64,000 nucleotides of DNA, taken from Ruminococcus sp. (GTDB taxonomy: Bacteria > Bacillota > Clostridia > Oscillospirales > Ruminococcaceae). Below the pieces are notes generated by a model that searched no databases, had not been told where the DNA came from, and saw only the letters and a program-made list of their open reading frames with translations. The first letter of the stretch is position 1; each line of letters starts with the position of its first letter. A program made the position numbers and the translations under genes. Where the stretch lies: positions 80,226 through 144,225 of the forward strand of contig JAHABC010000003.1 of assembly GCA_018376535.1 (NCBI GenBank), in the 5' to 3' direction. Below are positions 36,339 through 46,404 of this stretch, one piece after another.

Positions 36339-37793
36339 ATGATTAAACCAGATTTTAGTCTTGTTGACAGACTATCAAAAGATTATAGTATTATTCCAAT
36401 ATGTAGGGAAATATATGCCGATGTTATTACTCCTATTACCTTACTAAGAAAGATTGCTAATAAAAATGATAGATACTTCTTATTAGAAAGCGTTGAACAA
36501 GGTACTCAATGGGGTAGATATAGCTTTTTGGGATTTAATCCTATAGTTAGATTGACTTGCAAAAATAAAGTGGTTACTATTGAAAAGAATGGTACTAAAA
36601 CTATCAGTAAACTATCCCCTTATGATACCCTTAGAGATATAATGTCACAATATAAATCGCCTAAACTTAAAGATATGCCTACCTTTACTGGTGGTCTTGT
36701 GGGATACTTCTCATATGCTATGATTGGCTATGCTGAACCTATACTTAATCTAAAAGAAAGCGATTTTAATGACTATGATTTAATGCTATTCGATAAAATT
36801 ATCGCTTATGACCATTTAAAACAGAAAATTTGTATCGTGGTTAATATGTCCACCGATAATATCGATAAAAACTACGCTCAGGCACTAAACGATATAGAAG
36901 ATTTAGAAAAATTGATATCCGATATGCCTACTGGAAACTTTCCAGTTACTACTAAACCTAAGTTTACTTGTAACGTATCCAAAGAGGAATATTGCAAGAT
37001 GGTCGAAAAGACTAAAGAATATATCATTGATGGTGACATATTCCAAGCGGTAATCTCAAGACGCTTTGAGTGTGACTACAAAGATAGTCTAATTAACGCC
37101 TACAGAGTTTTAAGAATTACTAATCCATCGCCTTATATGGTTTTCATGAAAACCGATGATGTTGAATTAATGTCTACATCTCCAGAAACTCTAGTAAAAC
37201 TTGTAGATAATACTGTTACTACTTTTCCAATAGCTGGTTCACGTCCTAGAGGTATCACCCCTAAGGAAGATGCTGAACTTGAAGAAGGTCTAATTAAAGA
37301 CGAAAAAGAACTATCTGAACACAATATGCTTGTGGATTTAGGCAGAAATGATATTGGTAAGATATCCACAATAGGTTCTGTTGAAGTTACTAAGTATATG
37401 GAAGTTTTAAAATATTCTAAGATTATGCACATATGTTCTGAAGTTCAAGGCAAACTAAAACCTGAATATGATGCCTATAGTTGTGTAAACTCTATACTAC
37501 CAGCTGGAACACTATCGGGAGCACCTAAAATCCGTGCTTGTGAAATAATTGAGGAAGTCGAAAACTTACCTAGAGGCATCTATGGTGGTGCTTTGGGATA
37601 TATAGATTTCACTGGTAATCTTGATACTTGTATCGCTATTAGAATGGCTGTCAAAAAGAATGATAAAGTATATATCCAAGCTGGTGGAGGAATTGTCGCT
37701 GATAGTGTTCCTGAAAATGAATATCTTGAAAGCGAAAATAAAGCTAAGGCTTGTATCAACGCAATATTAGATGCTATGGAGGTAAATGACTAA
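36339..37793 (+). CDS. trpE: Anthranilate synthase component I
   Basis: I place the start at ATG 36339 (484 residues); an upstream in-frame TTG at 36276 lies inside the T-box terminator. The protein has the LLES element (FLLESVEQG) of the tryptophan feedback site, the chorismate-binding core ISRRFECDY, TNPSPYMVFM, STSPETLVKL and the late AGGGIVADSVPENEYLE. It makes anthranilate from chorismate with TrpG as glutaminase. The stop overlaps the trpG start by one base. Confidence 0.96.
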   Translation: MIKPDFSLVDRLSKDYSIIPICREIYADVITPITLLRKIANKNDRYFLLESVEQGTQWGRYSFLGFNPIVRLTCKNKVVTIEKNGTKTISKLSPYDTLRDIMSQYKSPKLKDMPTFTGGLVGYFSYAMIGYAEPILNLKESDFNDYDLMLFDKIIAYDHLKQKICIVVNMSTDNIDKNYAQALNDIEDLEKLISDMPTGNFPVTTKPKFTCNVSKEEYCKMVEKTKEYIIDGDIFQAVISRRFECDYKDSLINAYRVLRITNPSPYMVFMKTDDVELMSTSPETLVKLVDNTVTTFPIAGSRPRGITPKEDAELEEGLIKDEKELSEHNMLVDLGRNDIGKISTIGSVEVTKYMEVLKYSKIMHICSEVQGKLKPEYDAYSCVNSILPAGTLSGAPKIRACEIIEEVENLPRGIYGGALGYIDFTGNLDTCIAIRMAVKKNDKVYIQAGGGIVADSVPENEYLESENKAKACINAILDAMEVND

Positions 37794-38365
37794 TGATTTT
37801 AATGATTGATAATTATGATAGTTTTACTTATAACCTATACCAATTAATAGGAACTATCAATCCTGATATTAAGGTCTTTAGAAATGATAGTATTACTATT
37901 GATGAAATTAGAAAGTTAAATCCTACACATATAATAATATCCCCTGGGCCAAAGTATCCAAGTGAGGCTGGTATTAGTGAGGACGTTGCTAGAGAGTTAA
38001 AAGGTGAATATCCAATACTTGGCATATGCTTAGGACATCAAGCCATTTGTGAAGTTAATGGTGCAAATATATGTCATGCTATTAAATTAATTCATGGCAA
38101 AAAGACTCCAGTTAAACTAGATTTATCTTGTAAGCTATTTAAAGGACTTCCAGAAGTCGTTGAAGTCGCTAGATACCATTCATTAATAGCTGAAAAGAAA
38201 TCTCTACCAGATACTCTACAAGTAATTTCCGAAGATTTACAAGGTGAAATCATGGGCGTTAAAGTAAAAGGCTTTGAAGTATATGGTCTACAGTTCCACC
38301 CAGAAAGCGTTTTGACCTCTTGTGGTGATACCATTCTTAGAAACTTCTTGGATATTAAACTATAA
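37793..38365 (+). CDS. trpG: Anthranilate synthase component II (glutamine amidotransferase)
   Basis: The 190-residue class I amidotransferase begins MILMIDNYDSFTYNLYQ, has the nucleophile Cys in ILGICLGHQAI, and the His-Glu pair in LQFHPESVLT. It supplies ammonia to TrpE and in many bacteria also to aminodeoxychorismate synthase. Coupled to trpE by a one-base overlap; not fused to trpD. Confidence 0.96.
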   Translation: MILMIDNYDSFTYNLYQLIGTINPDIKVFRNDSITIDEIRKLNPTHIIISPGPKYPSEAGISEDVARELKGEYPILGICLGHQAICEVNGANICHAIKLIHGKKTPVKLDLSCKLFKGLPEVVEVARYHSLIAEKKSLPDTLQVISEDLQGEIMGVKVKGFEVYGLQFHPESVLTSCGDTILRNFLDIKL

Positions 38366-38376
38366 AAAACTTTTTT

Positions 38377-38502
38377 ATGAAAGATTTAATGTTTAAATAT
38401 CAAGATGAATATTATAAGTTTAATGAACTGGTTCTAAATAGAAACTATGATATTATATTTAAAGAGTATTCCCCTTTCACAATTAATACTAGACAACTTT
38501 GA
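38377..38502 (+). other. Tiny ORF between trpG and trpD, possibly a gene remnant
   Basis: An ATG-started frame of 41 residues (MKDLMFKYQDEYYKFNEL...INTRQL) occupies the otherwise empty 188-nt gap. No ribosome binding site precedes it, only an A/T-rich stretch. The composition (Tyr/Asn/Phe-rich) is protein-like but I recognise no family. It may be chance or the end of a decayed gene. Confidence 0.25.
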
Positions 38503-38553
38503 AAATCCATAACTTAAAAAAGTTAATAATGTAATCGAAAGGATTTGGTTGGT

Positions 38554-39561
38554 ATGATTAAAGATGCTATAAAGTTAGTCATAGACAATAAAAATCTAAC
38601 TTATGATATGGCTGAAACTGTTATGAATGAAATTATGAATGGTAAAGCTACACAAATTGAAATGGCAAGTTATCTAACTGCCCTAAGAATGAAAGGTGAA
38701 ACCATTGAAGAAATTACTGCTTGTGCTAATGGTATGAGAAAAGCAGGTGTACATTTAAATCATGATTTTGATGTATTGGAAATAGTTGGTACTGGTGGCG
38801 ATGAGGCTTTCACTTTTAATATATCCACTGTTTCAGGATTTGTAATATCTGCTTGTGGAGTTCCAGTAGCAAAACACGGAAATAGAAGTGTATCTAGTAA
38901 GTGTGGTGCTGCCGATTGTCTTGAAAGTTTAGGTATAAAGTTAGATATTCCAGTCGAACAGAGTGAAAACATTCTAAAAGAGATTGGTATGTGCTTTATG
39001 TTTGCACAAAAATATCATACATCTATGAAGTACGTTGCTCCAGTTAGAAAAGATTTGGGTATTAGAACCGTATTTAATATCTTAGGGCCACTATCCAATC
39101 CAGCGGGAGCAAATATGCAACTAATGGGTGTGTATAACAAGGATTTAGTTAAACCTATGGCACAAGTTCTATCCAAGTTGGGAGTCAAAAAGGGTATGGT
39201 CGTATTTGGCAATGATGGTCTTGATGAAGTTACTCTAACTACTACTACTACAGCTTGTTACATCGATAACGGAACTTTTACCGATTTAACAATCAATCCT
39301 GTAGATTACGGTTTTAAACTTTGCAAACCTGAAGATTTAGTAGGTGGTTCACCAGAAATAAATAAGCAAATTGCTCTTGATATACTAAGTGGCAAAGAAT
39401 TGGGTGCTAAACGTGATGTAGTTCTATTAAACTCTGCTATATGCCTATACATTGCAGGTAAGGGAACTATCACCGATTGCGTTGAATTGGCTAAAACTCA
39501 ATTGGATAATGGCAACGCTTTAAAACAATTGAAAAAGTTCGTTGAACTTTCTAACAAGTAA
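38554..39561 (+). CDS. trpD: Anthranilate phosphoribosyltransferase
   Basis: The start is ATG 38554, 10 nt after GAAAGGA; the TTG nine bases earlier is too close to that site. The 335-residue protein has the PRPP-binding VGTGGDEAFTFNIST motif, KHGNRSVSSKCGAAD, and GPLSNPAGA. It joins anthranilate to PRPP. Third gene of the trp operon. Confidence 0.95.
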   Translation: MIKDAIKLVIDNKNLTYDMAETVMNEIMNGKATQIEMASYLTALRMKGETIEEITACANGMRKAGVHLNHDFDVLEIVGTGGDEAFTFNISTVSGFVISACGVPVAKHGNRSVSSKCGAADCLESLGIKLDIPVEQSENILKEIGMCFMFAQKYHTSMKYVAPVRKDLGIRTVFNILGPLSNPAGANMQLMGVYNKDLVKPMAQVLSKLGVKKGMVVFGNDGLDEVTLTTTTTACYIDNGTFTDLTINPVDYGFKLCKPEDLVGGSPEINKQIALDILSGKELGAKRDVVLLNSAICLYIAGKGTITDCVELAKTQLDNGNALKQLKKFVELSNK

Positions 39562-39583
39562 TTAATATTTAAGGAGATACGCT

Positions 39584-39892
39584 ATGTCAAAAAATACTTT
39601 TTTTAAAATATTAGCAGTAGTTCTTGTAGTTGTAAACATTGCATCTATAATATATAATGTAATCAGTGGCAACAAAGCGAATAAAAAAGTTAAAAGCATA
39701 AAAGACAGACTTGACCGTATGCAGACAAATCTTGGAATTATTAACATGGATTTTGACAAACTTGAAAAAGAAATCGGTGGATTTGGTGGTATCAAGTTTG
39801 ATGAAGCCACTGAAGAAGAAATTTATGACTATATATCTCAAAAACTAACCGATGATGACGTTATAGACAAAATGCTTGAAGATGAGGATTAA
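39584..39892 (+). CDS. Small membrane protein of unknown function inside the trp operon
   Basis: The 102-residue protein has one N-terminal membrane helix (about 8-27), then a basic stretch NKANKKVKSIKDRL, a likely coiled coil (about 35-62), a glycine patch (GGFGG) and an acidic tail (DDDVIDKMLEDED). A good site, AAGGAG, precedes the ATG, and it lies 22 nt after trpD and 4 nt before trpC, so it is expressed with the pathway. I recognise no family. Confidence 0.8.
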   Translation: MSKNTFFKILAVVLVVVNIASIIYNVISGNKANKKVKSIKDRLDRMQTNLGIINMDFDKLEKEIGGFGGIKFDEATEEEIYDYISQKLTDDDVIDKMLEDED

Positions 39893-39896
39893 TACT

Positions 39897-40685
39897 ATGT
39901 CTAATATATTACAAACTCTTGCAGATTGTACTAGAAAACGTATCTGTGAATGTAAAAAAAATGTTCCTTTAGAAACTGTTAAGGCTATGGCTTTAGATTT
40001 ACCTAAATCAAACTTTGAGTTTGAAAAGGCTCTAAATAAACCTAACGATATAGCTTTTATATGTGAAGTTAAAAAAGCATCGCCATCTAAGGGTATTATT
40101 GCTGAAGATTTCCCATATATACAGATTGCTAAAGAATATCAACAAGTTGGTGCAGATTGTATATCCGTATTGACTGAACCAGATTACTTTAAAGGTGATA
40201 TTAAGTATCTAAAAGAGATAAATCAAGTGGTAAGTATTCCTACCATAAGAAAAGATTTCACTATTGATGAGTATATGATTTATGAAGCTCACATAGTCGG
40301 TGCAAAAGCCGTACTATTGATATGCTCCCTTTTAGATACCTCTACTATTAAAAAGTATATATCCATTTGCGATACCTTAGGCTTAACTGCTCTAGTAGAG
40401 GCTCATGACAGTAACGAAGTTAAATCTGCATTAGATAGTGGTGCTAGAGTTATCGGCGTTAATAACAGAAACTTAAAAACCTTTGAAGTAGATATAAACA
40501 ATTCAATAAGTTTAAGAAAACAAGTTCCAAATGATGTTATCTTTGTAGCTGAAAGTGGTATAAAAACACCTCAAGATATCGCTTCACTTAAAGATAATAA
40601 TGTGAATGCAGTCCTTATTGGTGAAACTTTTATGCGTTCGCCCAATAAGTTAGAATGTTTAAATCACTTGAAAGGAATATCTTAA
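39897..40685 (+). CDS. trpC: Indole-3-glycerol phosphate synthase
   Basis: The 262-residue TIM-barrel enzyme starts at ATG 39897, a few bases after the small membrane-protein gene. It has FICEVKKASPSKGII with catalytic Lys, VLTEPDYFKGD, IRKDFTIDEYMIYEA and GVNNRNLKTFEVD. It closes the indole ring from CdRP. The fusion to trpF found in enterics is absent; the genes are 2 nt apart. Confidence 0.95.
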   Translation: MSNILQTLADCTRKRICECKKNVPLETVKAMALDLPKSNFEFEKALNKPNDIAFICEVKKASPSKGIIAEDFPYIQIAKEYQQVGADCISVLTEPDYFKGDIKYLKEINQVVSIPTIRKDFTIDEYMIYEAHIVGAKAVLLICSLLDTSTIKKYISICDTLGLTALVEAHDSNEVKSALDSGARVIGVNNRNLKTFEVDINNSISLRKQVPNDVIFVAESGIKTPQDIASLKDNNVNAVLIGETFMRSPNKLECLNHLKGIS

Positions 40686-40687
40686 CT

Positions 40688-41305
40688 ATGACTAAAATTA
40701 AGATTTGTGGACTATCTAGGATTGAAGATATTCAGTATTGCAACGAACTTAAACCCGACTATATCGGATTTATACTAAACTTTCCAAAGAGTAAACGTAA
40801 TATCTCTTTTGATAAGGCTAAAGAATTAAAATCTAATTTAGATGATAATATAAAAGCCGTAGGTGTGTTCGTTAATGATGATATCTCTACAATTGCTGAC
40901 TTTTGCAATAATAATATTATAGATATCGTTCAACTCCACGGAAATGAAGATGCAAACTATATCTTAAAATTGAAATCCATAATAGATAAACCAATCACTA
41001 AAGCTATTAGAGTAAAATCTGCTGAAGAAATATCCCTTGCAGACGCTCTACCTTGCGACTACTTACTATTAGATACTTATATATCTAATATGGTTGGTGG
41101 TAGTGGTAAAACTTTCGATTGGTCTATAATTCCAAAAATTTCAAAGCCGTTCTTTTTGGCTGGTGGATTAAATTCCAAAAACATATCTAATGCAATAGAC
41201 GTTTGTAATCCATATGCAGTAGATGTAAGTTCTAGTGTGGAAGATGGCGATTACAAATCTTATGATAAGATTAAAGAGTTTATCTCTATAGTAAAAAATA
41301 CTTAA
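40688..41305 (+). CDS. trpF: Phosphoribosylanthranilate isomerase
   Basis: The start is ATG 40688 with AAAGGA upstream inside the trpC end (205 residues). Signatures are [10 protein letters not shown] with the catalytic Cys, [21 protein letters not shown] and [20 protein letters not shown] with the catalytic Asp. It isomerises PRA to CdRP for TrpC. Confidence 0.94.
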   Translation: MTKIKICGLSRIEDIQYCNELKPDYIGFILNFPKSKRNISFDKAKELKSNLDDNIKAVGVFVNDDISTIADFCNNNIIDIVQLHGNEDANYILKLKSIIDKPITKAIRVKSAEEISLADALPCDYLLLDTYISNMVGGSGKTFDWSIIPKISKPFFLAGGLNSKNISNAIDVCNPYAVDVSSSVEDGDYKSYDKIKEFISIVKNT

Positions 41306-41342
41306 AAGTTATATTTATATTATGAAAGGAAGATTTTATATC

Positions 41343-42533
41343 ATGTCAAATCAAAAAGGTAGGTTTGGTATCTATGGCGGACAGTACATTCCAGAAACTC
41401 TAATGAACGCCTTGATTGAATTGGAAACTGCTTACAACAAATACAAAGTTGACCCTCAATTCAATGCCGAATTAACAGATTTATTAAATAATTATGAGGG
41501 TAGACCATCTTTATTATACTATGCCAAAAATATGACTAAGGATTTAGGTGGTGCTAAAATATATCTTAAACGTGAAGATTTAAACCATACTGGTTCTCAC
41601 AAGTTGAACAACGTACTAGGTCAAGCACTTTTGGCTAAAAAGATGGGTAAAACTAGACTTATCGCTGAAACTGGTGCAGGTCAACACGGTGTAGCTACTG
41701 CTACTGCAGCTGCTCTACTTGGTATGGAATGCGAAATATTCATGGGTGAAGAAGATACCAAACGTCAAGCTCTAAACGTATACAGAATGAAACTTCTTGG
41801 TGCTAAAGTGAACTCCATAACTACTGGAACTAAAGTCCTAAAAGATGCCGTAAATGCTGCTATGCGTGAATGGACTAATCGTATTGAAGATACTCATTAC
41901 TTAATAGGTTCTACTATGGGACCATATCCTTTCCCTACTATAGTTAGAGATTTCCAAAGTGTTATAAGCAAGGAAATTAAAGAACAGATGCTACAAAAAG
42001 AAGGTAGACTTCCAGATGTAGTTATGGCTTGTGTAGGTGGTGGTTCTAATGCCATGGGTGCTTTCTACAACTTTATCGAAGATAAAGATGTTCGCTTAAT
42101 AGGTTGCGAAGCTGGTGGTAAGGGTGTAGATACTAATTTGACTGCTGCTACCATGTCTACTGGTAAAGTAGGTATCTTCCATGGTATGAAGTCTTATTTC
42201 TGTCAAGATGACCATGGTCAAATAGCACCAGTATACTCAATATCTGCTGGTTTAGATTACCCTGGTGTAGGTCCAGAACACGCATACCTAAAAGATATCG
42301 GTCGTGCTGAATATGTAGCTATCACCGATGATGAGGCTGTTAATGCTTTTGAATATCTATCTAAAGTAGAGGGTATCATTCCAGCTATAGAATCCTCTCA
42401 TGCAGTGGCATACGCTATAAAACTTGCTCCAACTTTAGATAAGGATAAGATTATAGTAGTAAACCTATCAGGTCGTGGAGATAAGGACGTTGCTGCTATT
42501 GCTAGATACAAGGGGGAAGATTTATATGAGTAA
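41343..42533 (+). CDS. trpB: Tryptophan synthase beta chain
   Basis: The start is ATG 41343, after GAAAGGA. The 396-residue protein is a TrpB1: [16 protein letters not shown], the PLP lysine in [28 protein letters not shown] and the phosphate loop [12 protein letters not shown]. It condenses indole and serine to tryptophan. Its last 8 nt overlap trpA, so the alpha2beta2 subunits are made together. Confidence 0.96.
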   Translation: MSNQKGRFGIYGGQYIPETLMNALIELETAYNKYKVDPQFNAELTDLLNNYEGRPSLLYYAKNMTKDLGGAKIYLKREDLNHTGSHKLNNVLGQALLAKKMGKTRLIAETGAGQHGVATATAAALLGMECEIFMGEEDTKRQALNVYRMKLLGAKVNSITTGTKVLKDAVNAAMREWTNRIEDTHYLIGSTMGPYPFPTIVRDFQSVISKEIKEQMLQKEGRLPDVVMACVGGGSNAMGAFYNFIEDKDVRLIGCEAGGKGVDTNLTAATMSTGKVGIFHGMKSYFCQDDHGQIAPVYSISAGLDYPGVGPEHAYLKDIGRAEYVAITDDEAVNAFEYLSKVEGIIPAIESSHAVAYAIKLAPTLDKDKIIVVNLSGRGDKDVAAIARYKGEDLYE

Positions 42534-43302
42534 TATTAAAGAAGTTTTTAATCATGGAAAAGCATTTATACCATTCATAACTGCAGGTGACTTCGGTCTT
42601 GATATGACTGAAAGACTACTATTTGCAATCCAAGATAATGGTGCAGATTTAATTGAAGTTGGTATTCCATTCTCCGACCCTACTGCAGAAGGTCCTGTCA
42701 TTCAAGAGGCTAGTGAAAGAGCTTTAAAATTAGGCACTACTCCTCAAAAGATTATAGAAATGGTTAAACACGCTCGTAATAACGGATTGACTGTCCCTCT
42801 AGCATTTATGACTTATGCTAATCTTGTATTTACTTTTGGCATTGAAAATTTTGCTAAAGAATGTGTCGCTTGTGGAATAAGTGCCGTTATTATCCCAGAA
42901 ATTCCTTATGAGGAAAAACACGAAATGAGCGATATCTTTGAAAAGTATGATGTGGATTTCATATCCTTAATAGCTCCTACATCTCACGATAGAATTAAAA
43001 TGATAGCTTCTGAAGCTACTGGTTTTATATATTGTGTATCTTCTATGGGAGTTACTGGTATGAGAAAACAAATTACTACTAACGTTGGCGAAATGGTTAA
43101 GTTAGTAAAACAAACTAAAGATATCCCATGTGCTATAGGCTTTGGAGTATCCACCCCAGAACAAGCCAAAGAAATGTCTAAATATGCAGATGGCGTTATA
43201 ATAGGTAGTGCTATAGTAAACATAGTCGCTCAACACGGTTTAGATAGTATTCCATACGTTAGCGACTTCGTAAAAGCTGTAAAAACTGCTATCACTGAAT
43301 AG
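42526..43302 (+). CDS. trpA: Tryptophan synthase alpha chain
   Basis: The start is ATG 42526, inside the end of trpB and after AAGGGGGAAG. The 258-residue TIM barrel contains [37 protein letters not shown] with a catalytic Glu and Asp, and [10 protein letters not shown]. It cleaves indole-3-glycerol phosphate and passes indole to TrpB. Last gene of the operon, followed by a terminator. Confidence 0.95.
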   Translation: MSNIKEVFNHGKAFIPFITAGDFGLDMTERLLFAIQDNGADLIEVGIPFSDPTAEGPVIQEASERALKLGTTPQKIIEMVKHARNNGLTVPLAFMTYANLVFTFGIENFAKECVACGISAVIIPEIPYEEKHEMSDIFEKYDVDFISLIAPTSHDRIKMIASEATGFIYCVSSMGVTGMRKQITTNVGEMVKLVKQTKDIPCAIGFGVSTPEQAKEMSKYADGVIIGSAIVNIVAQHGLDSIPYVSDFVKAVKTAITE

Positions 43303-43332
43303 TTTCTAATGTAACAATATCATTAAAATATC

Positions 43333-43367
43333 AATGGGGATAGCAAAATGTTATCCCCATTATTTTA
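43333..43367 (+). terminator. Terminator of the trp operon
   Basis: AATGGGGATA (43333-43342) pairs with TATCCCCATT (43352-43361), followed by ATTTTAT, 31 nt after the trpA stop. Confidence 0.88.
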
Positions 43368-43496
43368 TAAAAATGCTTTTTAAGGTTTAGGAAAAATTTT
43401 TTCAACTCTAAAGATTTTAACATAGTTTTAATGTTTATAATATATTATAGTATAGTAGGTTAGAATATATTAAATCTATATTGGAGGACTATAACA

Positions 43497-43898
43497 ATGG
43501 AATATCAAAATTTAATAGATAACGCTTTGAAAGTTAGAAAGTTTGCATACGTTCCATACTCAAAGTTCTATGTGGGAGCAAGTCTATTAACTATCGATGG
43601 AAAAGTTTTCAATGGTTGTAATATAGAAAACGCATCATATTCGTTGACCATGTGTGCCGAACGTACTGCAATATTTAAAGCTATATCTAATGGATACAAA
43701 GATTTTTCAGCTATAGCCGTGGTTGGTGGATTCGATTTGAAAGATGTATCTGAATACTGTTATCCATGCGGAGCGTGTATTCAAGTTATGACAGAATTTT
43801 GTAAATCAGATTTTAAAATTGTAGTATATAATGGCAAAAATGTCAAAATTCACACTCTTAATGAGTTATTTCCTAACACTTTCACAAATTTAACATAG
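43497..43898 (+). CDS. cdd: Cytidine deaminase
   Basis: The 133-residue protein has the zinc and catalytic motifs of tetrameric Cdd: NIENASYSLTMCAERTAI (Cys ligand and catalytic Glu) and YCYPCGACIQVM (two Cys ligands). It deaminates cytidine and deoxycytidine in pyrimidine salvage. GGAGG lies 9 nt before the ATG. No nucleoside phosphorylase or transporter gene is adjacent. Confidence 0.95.
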   Translation: MEYQNLIDNALKVRKFAYVPYSKFYVGASLLTIDGKVFNGCNIENASYSLTMCAERTAIFKAISNGYKDFSAIAVVGGFDLKDVSEYCYPCGACIQVMTEFCKSDFKIVVYNGKNVKIHTLNELFPNTFTNLT

Positions 43899-43905
43899 AA
43901 ATTAC

Positions 43906-43934
43906 TTGACATTTCCATTTTTCTATGTTAGTAT
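43906..43934 (+). promoter_or_regulatory. Promoter of the small lipoprotein gene
   Basis: TTGACA (43906-43911), 17-nt spacer, TAGTAT (43929-43934). It begins directly after the cdd stop codon and shows that an upstream in-frame start at 43906 cannot be used. Confidence 0.7.
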
Positions 43935-43989
43935 ATTATTGAAGAAAGGTTATATAGGTAAATACAATGAACTTAGGAGGTTCTCAATT

Positions 43990-44373
43990 ATGAACAGTTC
44001 AAACAACAATAAGACAACAAGTAACAACACTAATGATTCAATTAAAAAATCTTCTCTACCTTTGATAGTTAGCACTAGTGCTTTATTATTTGCAGGTGTT
44101 ATCAGTTGCGATATAAATTCTACTGCTCAATTAAGCACTGCTCTTAGTTCTAGTGTAGCAGTATGTTCGCAAAGCGTAATAACTTCTCAGATTGCAACAG
44201 ATGAAGGTTCTACTGATGATACTAAGAAAAAATCTAATAATAAGATTAAATCTTATTTTACTAATAGCAATGGTGAAGTACTTTATGACTCCGATGCTGA
44301 AGATGATGCCTATTACTATCAAAATTGGGATACTAATGACATCGATACTGATGATGTATTTATTTTTTGGTAA
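43990..44373 (+). CDS. Small putative lipoprotein of unknown function
   Basis: ATG 43990 follows AGGAGG by 9 nt (127 residues). A hydrophilic Asn/Ser/Thr-rich n-region of 22 residues with KK precedes a hydrophobic stretch ending in VISC, which fits a lipobox with Cys40. The remainder is Ser/Thr-rich, then strongly acidic and aromatic (YYYQNWDTNDIDTDD) and ends FIFW. No family is recognised. Secretion is inferred. Confidence 0.7.
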   Translation: MNSSNNNKTTSNNTNDSIKKSSLPLIVSTSALLFAGVISCDINSTAQLSTALSSSVAVCSQSVITSQIATDEGSTDDTKKKSNNKIKSYFTNSNGEVLYDSDAEDDAYYYQNWDTNDIDTDDVFIFW

Positions 44374-44403
44374 AATTTCACCTTAATTGAATATAATACA
44401 TAT

Positions 44404-44436
44404 TGGCAGATATCTATTAGATATCTGCCATTTTTC
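44404..44436 (+). terminator. Terminator after the small lipoprotein gene
   Basis: TGGCAGATATCT and AGATATCTGCCA form a perfect 12-bp stem with a 3-nt loop, followed by TTTTT. Confidence 0.9.
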
Positions 44437-44506
44437 GTTTATATACTATATTATAAGTGCTCCTACTATGTACAGCACAACAATATGCACTGGATAGTAC
44501 ACATAA

Positions 44507-44535
44507 AAAATTCAAGTGAAATCTCACTTGAATTT
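44507..44535 (-). terminator. Terminator after the MATE gene
   Basis: AATTCAAGTGA and TCACTTGAATT flank a short loop; on the minus strand a T6 run follows. It ends the marR-MATE transcript. Confidence 0.85.
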
Positions 44536-44583
44536 TCAACGTATAAATAATACAAATACTAATAATACATTTATCAATTTGAA

Positions 44584-45909
44584 TTAAGCATAATTATATT
44601 TATGTTTGTTTTTAATCAATAATGTGATACTAACTACACTAGTAATTAGTTCGGAAAATACTACCGATAGCCATATTCCGTTTAAATCTAAGAACTTTGG
44701 TAGTAGTAATATCATTATGGCTTGTAGCAAAAATGAACGCAATACAGATATTATTGCAGATAATAGTCCATTATTCAATGCAGTAAAGAATGATGACGCA
44801 TATATATTAATTCCACATAGTAAAAATGATATTGAATATAATCTAAAGCCATGAAGTGTCATATCAAATAGGGCATCTTTTACGAATAAGCCAACTAAAG
44901 TTTCTGCAAGAACCTCCGATAGAATAAACATAACTACAGATGTAACTGATATAATCTTTATACTTTTAGAAAACATATTTTTTAATTCAAAATCGTTATC
45001 TGCACCATAGTTATAGCCTATTATTGGAGCAGTTCCTATAGAAAATCCTAGGAAAGATGATACAAATACAAAGTTTACATACATTATAACTGTTATAGAT
45101 GCTACACCATCTTCACCAATAAGTTTCATCATTTGTAGATTGTATAACATGGTTATTATCGACATAGATATATTAGTCAACATCTCAGAAGAACCATTTA
45201 TACAACTATTTAAAAATACTCTATGATAGAATTTGAACTTTGTAAACTTAAGATTTACTTTCTTATTTACAATAAAGTATATCAATGGAACTATTCCACC
45301 TATAAGATATCCTGTAATAGTAGCTAAACCTGCTCCAGCGATACCCATTTTTAATACATATACAAAAACAAAATCTAATACTATGTTAGTAGTTCCGCAT
45401 ATAAGATTTAACGCTAAACCTAAATGTGGTTTTTCGGCAATAATCAAAAAGGTTTGAAAAGCGTTCTGTAGCATAAATGGAGTAACTCCAATTAGAAGTA
45501 TTCTACCATAGATAACACAATCTTTAATTAATAGTTCATTTGCTCCAAATAGATACGCTATCTGTTTAGTGAATATAATACATAACGTTGATACAACTAC
45601 TCCAAAGATTACTATGCTATATACAAACATAGTAAAATATTTGTTTGCACGTTCGTTATCGTTTTGACCTAACGTCTTGGATATTATTGCTCCACCACCA
45701 GTACCAAGCATAAAGCCAAATGATGCTATTATCATAATCAATGGATATATTATATTTATAGATGCTAGTGCATTACTACCAACTATATTAGCTATAAATA
45801 AGCCATCTACTACGCTATATAGTGATGAGAATATCATCATAATTACTGACGATATTACAAATTTAAATAGTTTTCCATAAGTAAAGTGGTCAGATAGTTG
45901 AATTTTCAT
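44584..45909 (-). CDS. MATE-family efflux transporter
   Basis: The 441-residue protein has the twelve-helix MATE pattern, with SLYSVVDGLFIANIVGSNALASINIIYPL near the start and, after the middle, PIIGYNYGADNDFELKNMF. MATE pumps export drugs or metabolites using Na+ or H+ gradients. It belongs to the DinF/MepA-like group by these motifs. The MarR regulator upstream is read on the same transcript, so local control of the pump is likely. Confidence 0.9.
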   Translation of the reverse strand: MKIQLSDHFTYGKLFKFVISSVIMMIFSSLYSVVDGLFIANIVGSNALASINIIYPLIMIIASFGFMLGTGGGAIISKTLGQNDNERANKYFTMFVYSIVIFGVVVSTLCIIFTKQIAYLFGANELLIKDCVIYGRILLIGVTPFMLQNAFQTFLIIAEKPHLGLALNLICGTTNIVLDFVFVYVLKMGIAGAGLATITGYLIGGIVPLIYFIVNKKVNLKFTKFKFYHRVFLNSCINGSSEMLTNISMSIITMLYNLQMMKLIGEDGVASITVIMYVNFVFVSSFLGFSIGTAPIIGYNYGADNDFELKNMFSKSIKIISVTSVVMFILSEVLAETLVGLFVKDALFDMTLHGFRLYSISFLLCGINIYASSFFTALNNGLLSAIISVLRSFLLQAIMILLLPKFLDLNGIWLSVVFSELITSVVSITLLIKNKHKYNYA

Positions 45910-45929
45910 ACATTAAACCTCCTTAGAAT

Positions 45930-46385
45930 TTAATTACTTTTAATAAATTCGTCTGCATTGGAATTAAGAGCATTTAAGTATAAATCAGTAACGCTTATTA
46001 GAACTTCACGTTGTTCAGCAGAAAGACATTCCAAAGATTTTTTTTCTATCTCCACAACCTTTGCTATAGTACGATTACAAAAATCCATGCCTATGTCGGT
46101 TAGTGATATATACTTATGCTTGTTATTCTTTAAATTCTCCAATATGATATAACCATCATTTTTTAACTTCTTAATAGATGAGTTTATAGTCTGTTTACTA
46201 AGTCCATACAAAGAACATAAATCTTTTTGAGTAAGTTGATTACTACTAGTATATATTTCATATAGTATTATCAACTCACTATCAGAAATTAAAAATTTTA
46301 CTGCTAACTTATGATATATCATATCAAAGAGTTTGTACTGACAGTTTAAAGCGTCTAATTGTTTGTTTAAAAAGTTATTGTTCAT
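45930..46385 (-). CDS. MarR-family transcriptional repressor
   Basis: The 151-residue protein is a winged helix MarR: ISDSELIILYEIYTSSNQLTQKDLCSLYGLSKQTINSSIKKLKNDGYI in consecutive blocks, with wing residues LENLKNNKHKYISLTDIG. It lies 20 nt upstream of the MATE pump gene. Two identical-armed operators overlap its promoter, so autoregulation is expected. GGAGG precedes the ATG. Confidence 0.92.
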   Translation of the reverse strand: MNNNFLNKQLDALNCQYKLFDMIYHKLAVKFLISDSELIILYEIYTSSNQLTQKDLCSLYGLSKQTINSSIKKLKNDGYIILENLKNNKHKYISLTDIGMDFCNRTIAKVVEIEKKSLECLSAEQREVLISVTDLYLNALNSNADEFIKSN

Positions 46386-46404
46386 AAAAACCTCCTAGAT
46401 AAAA

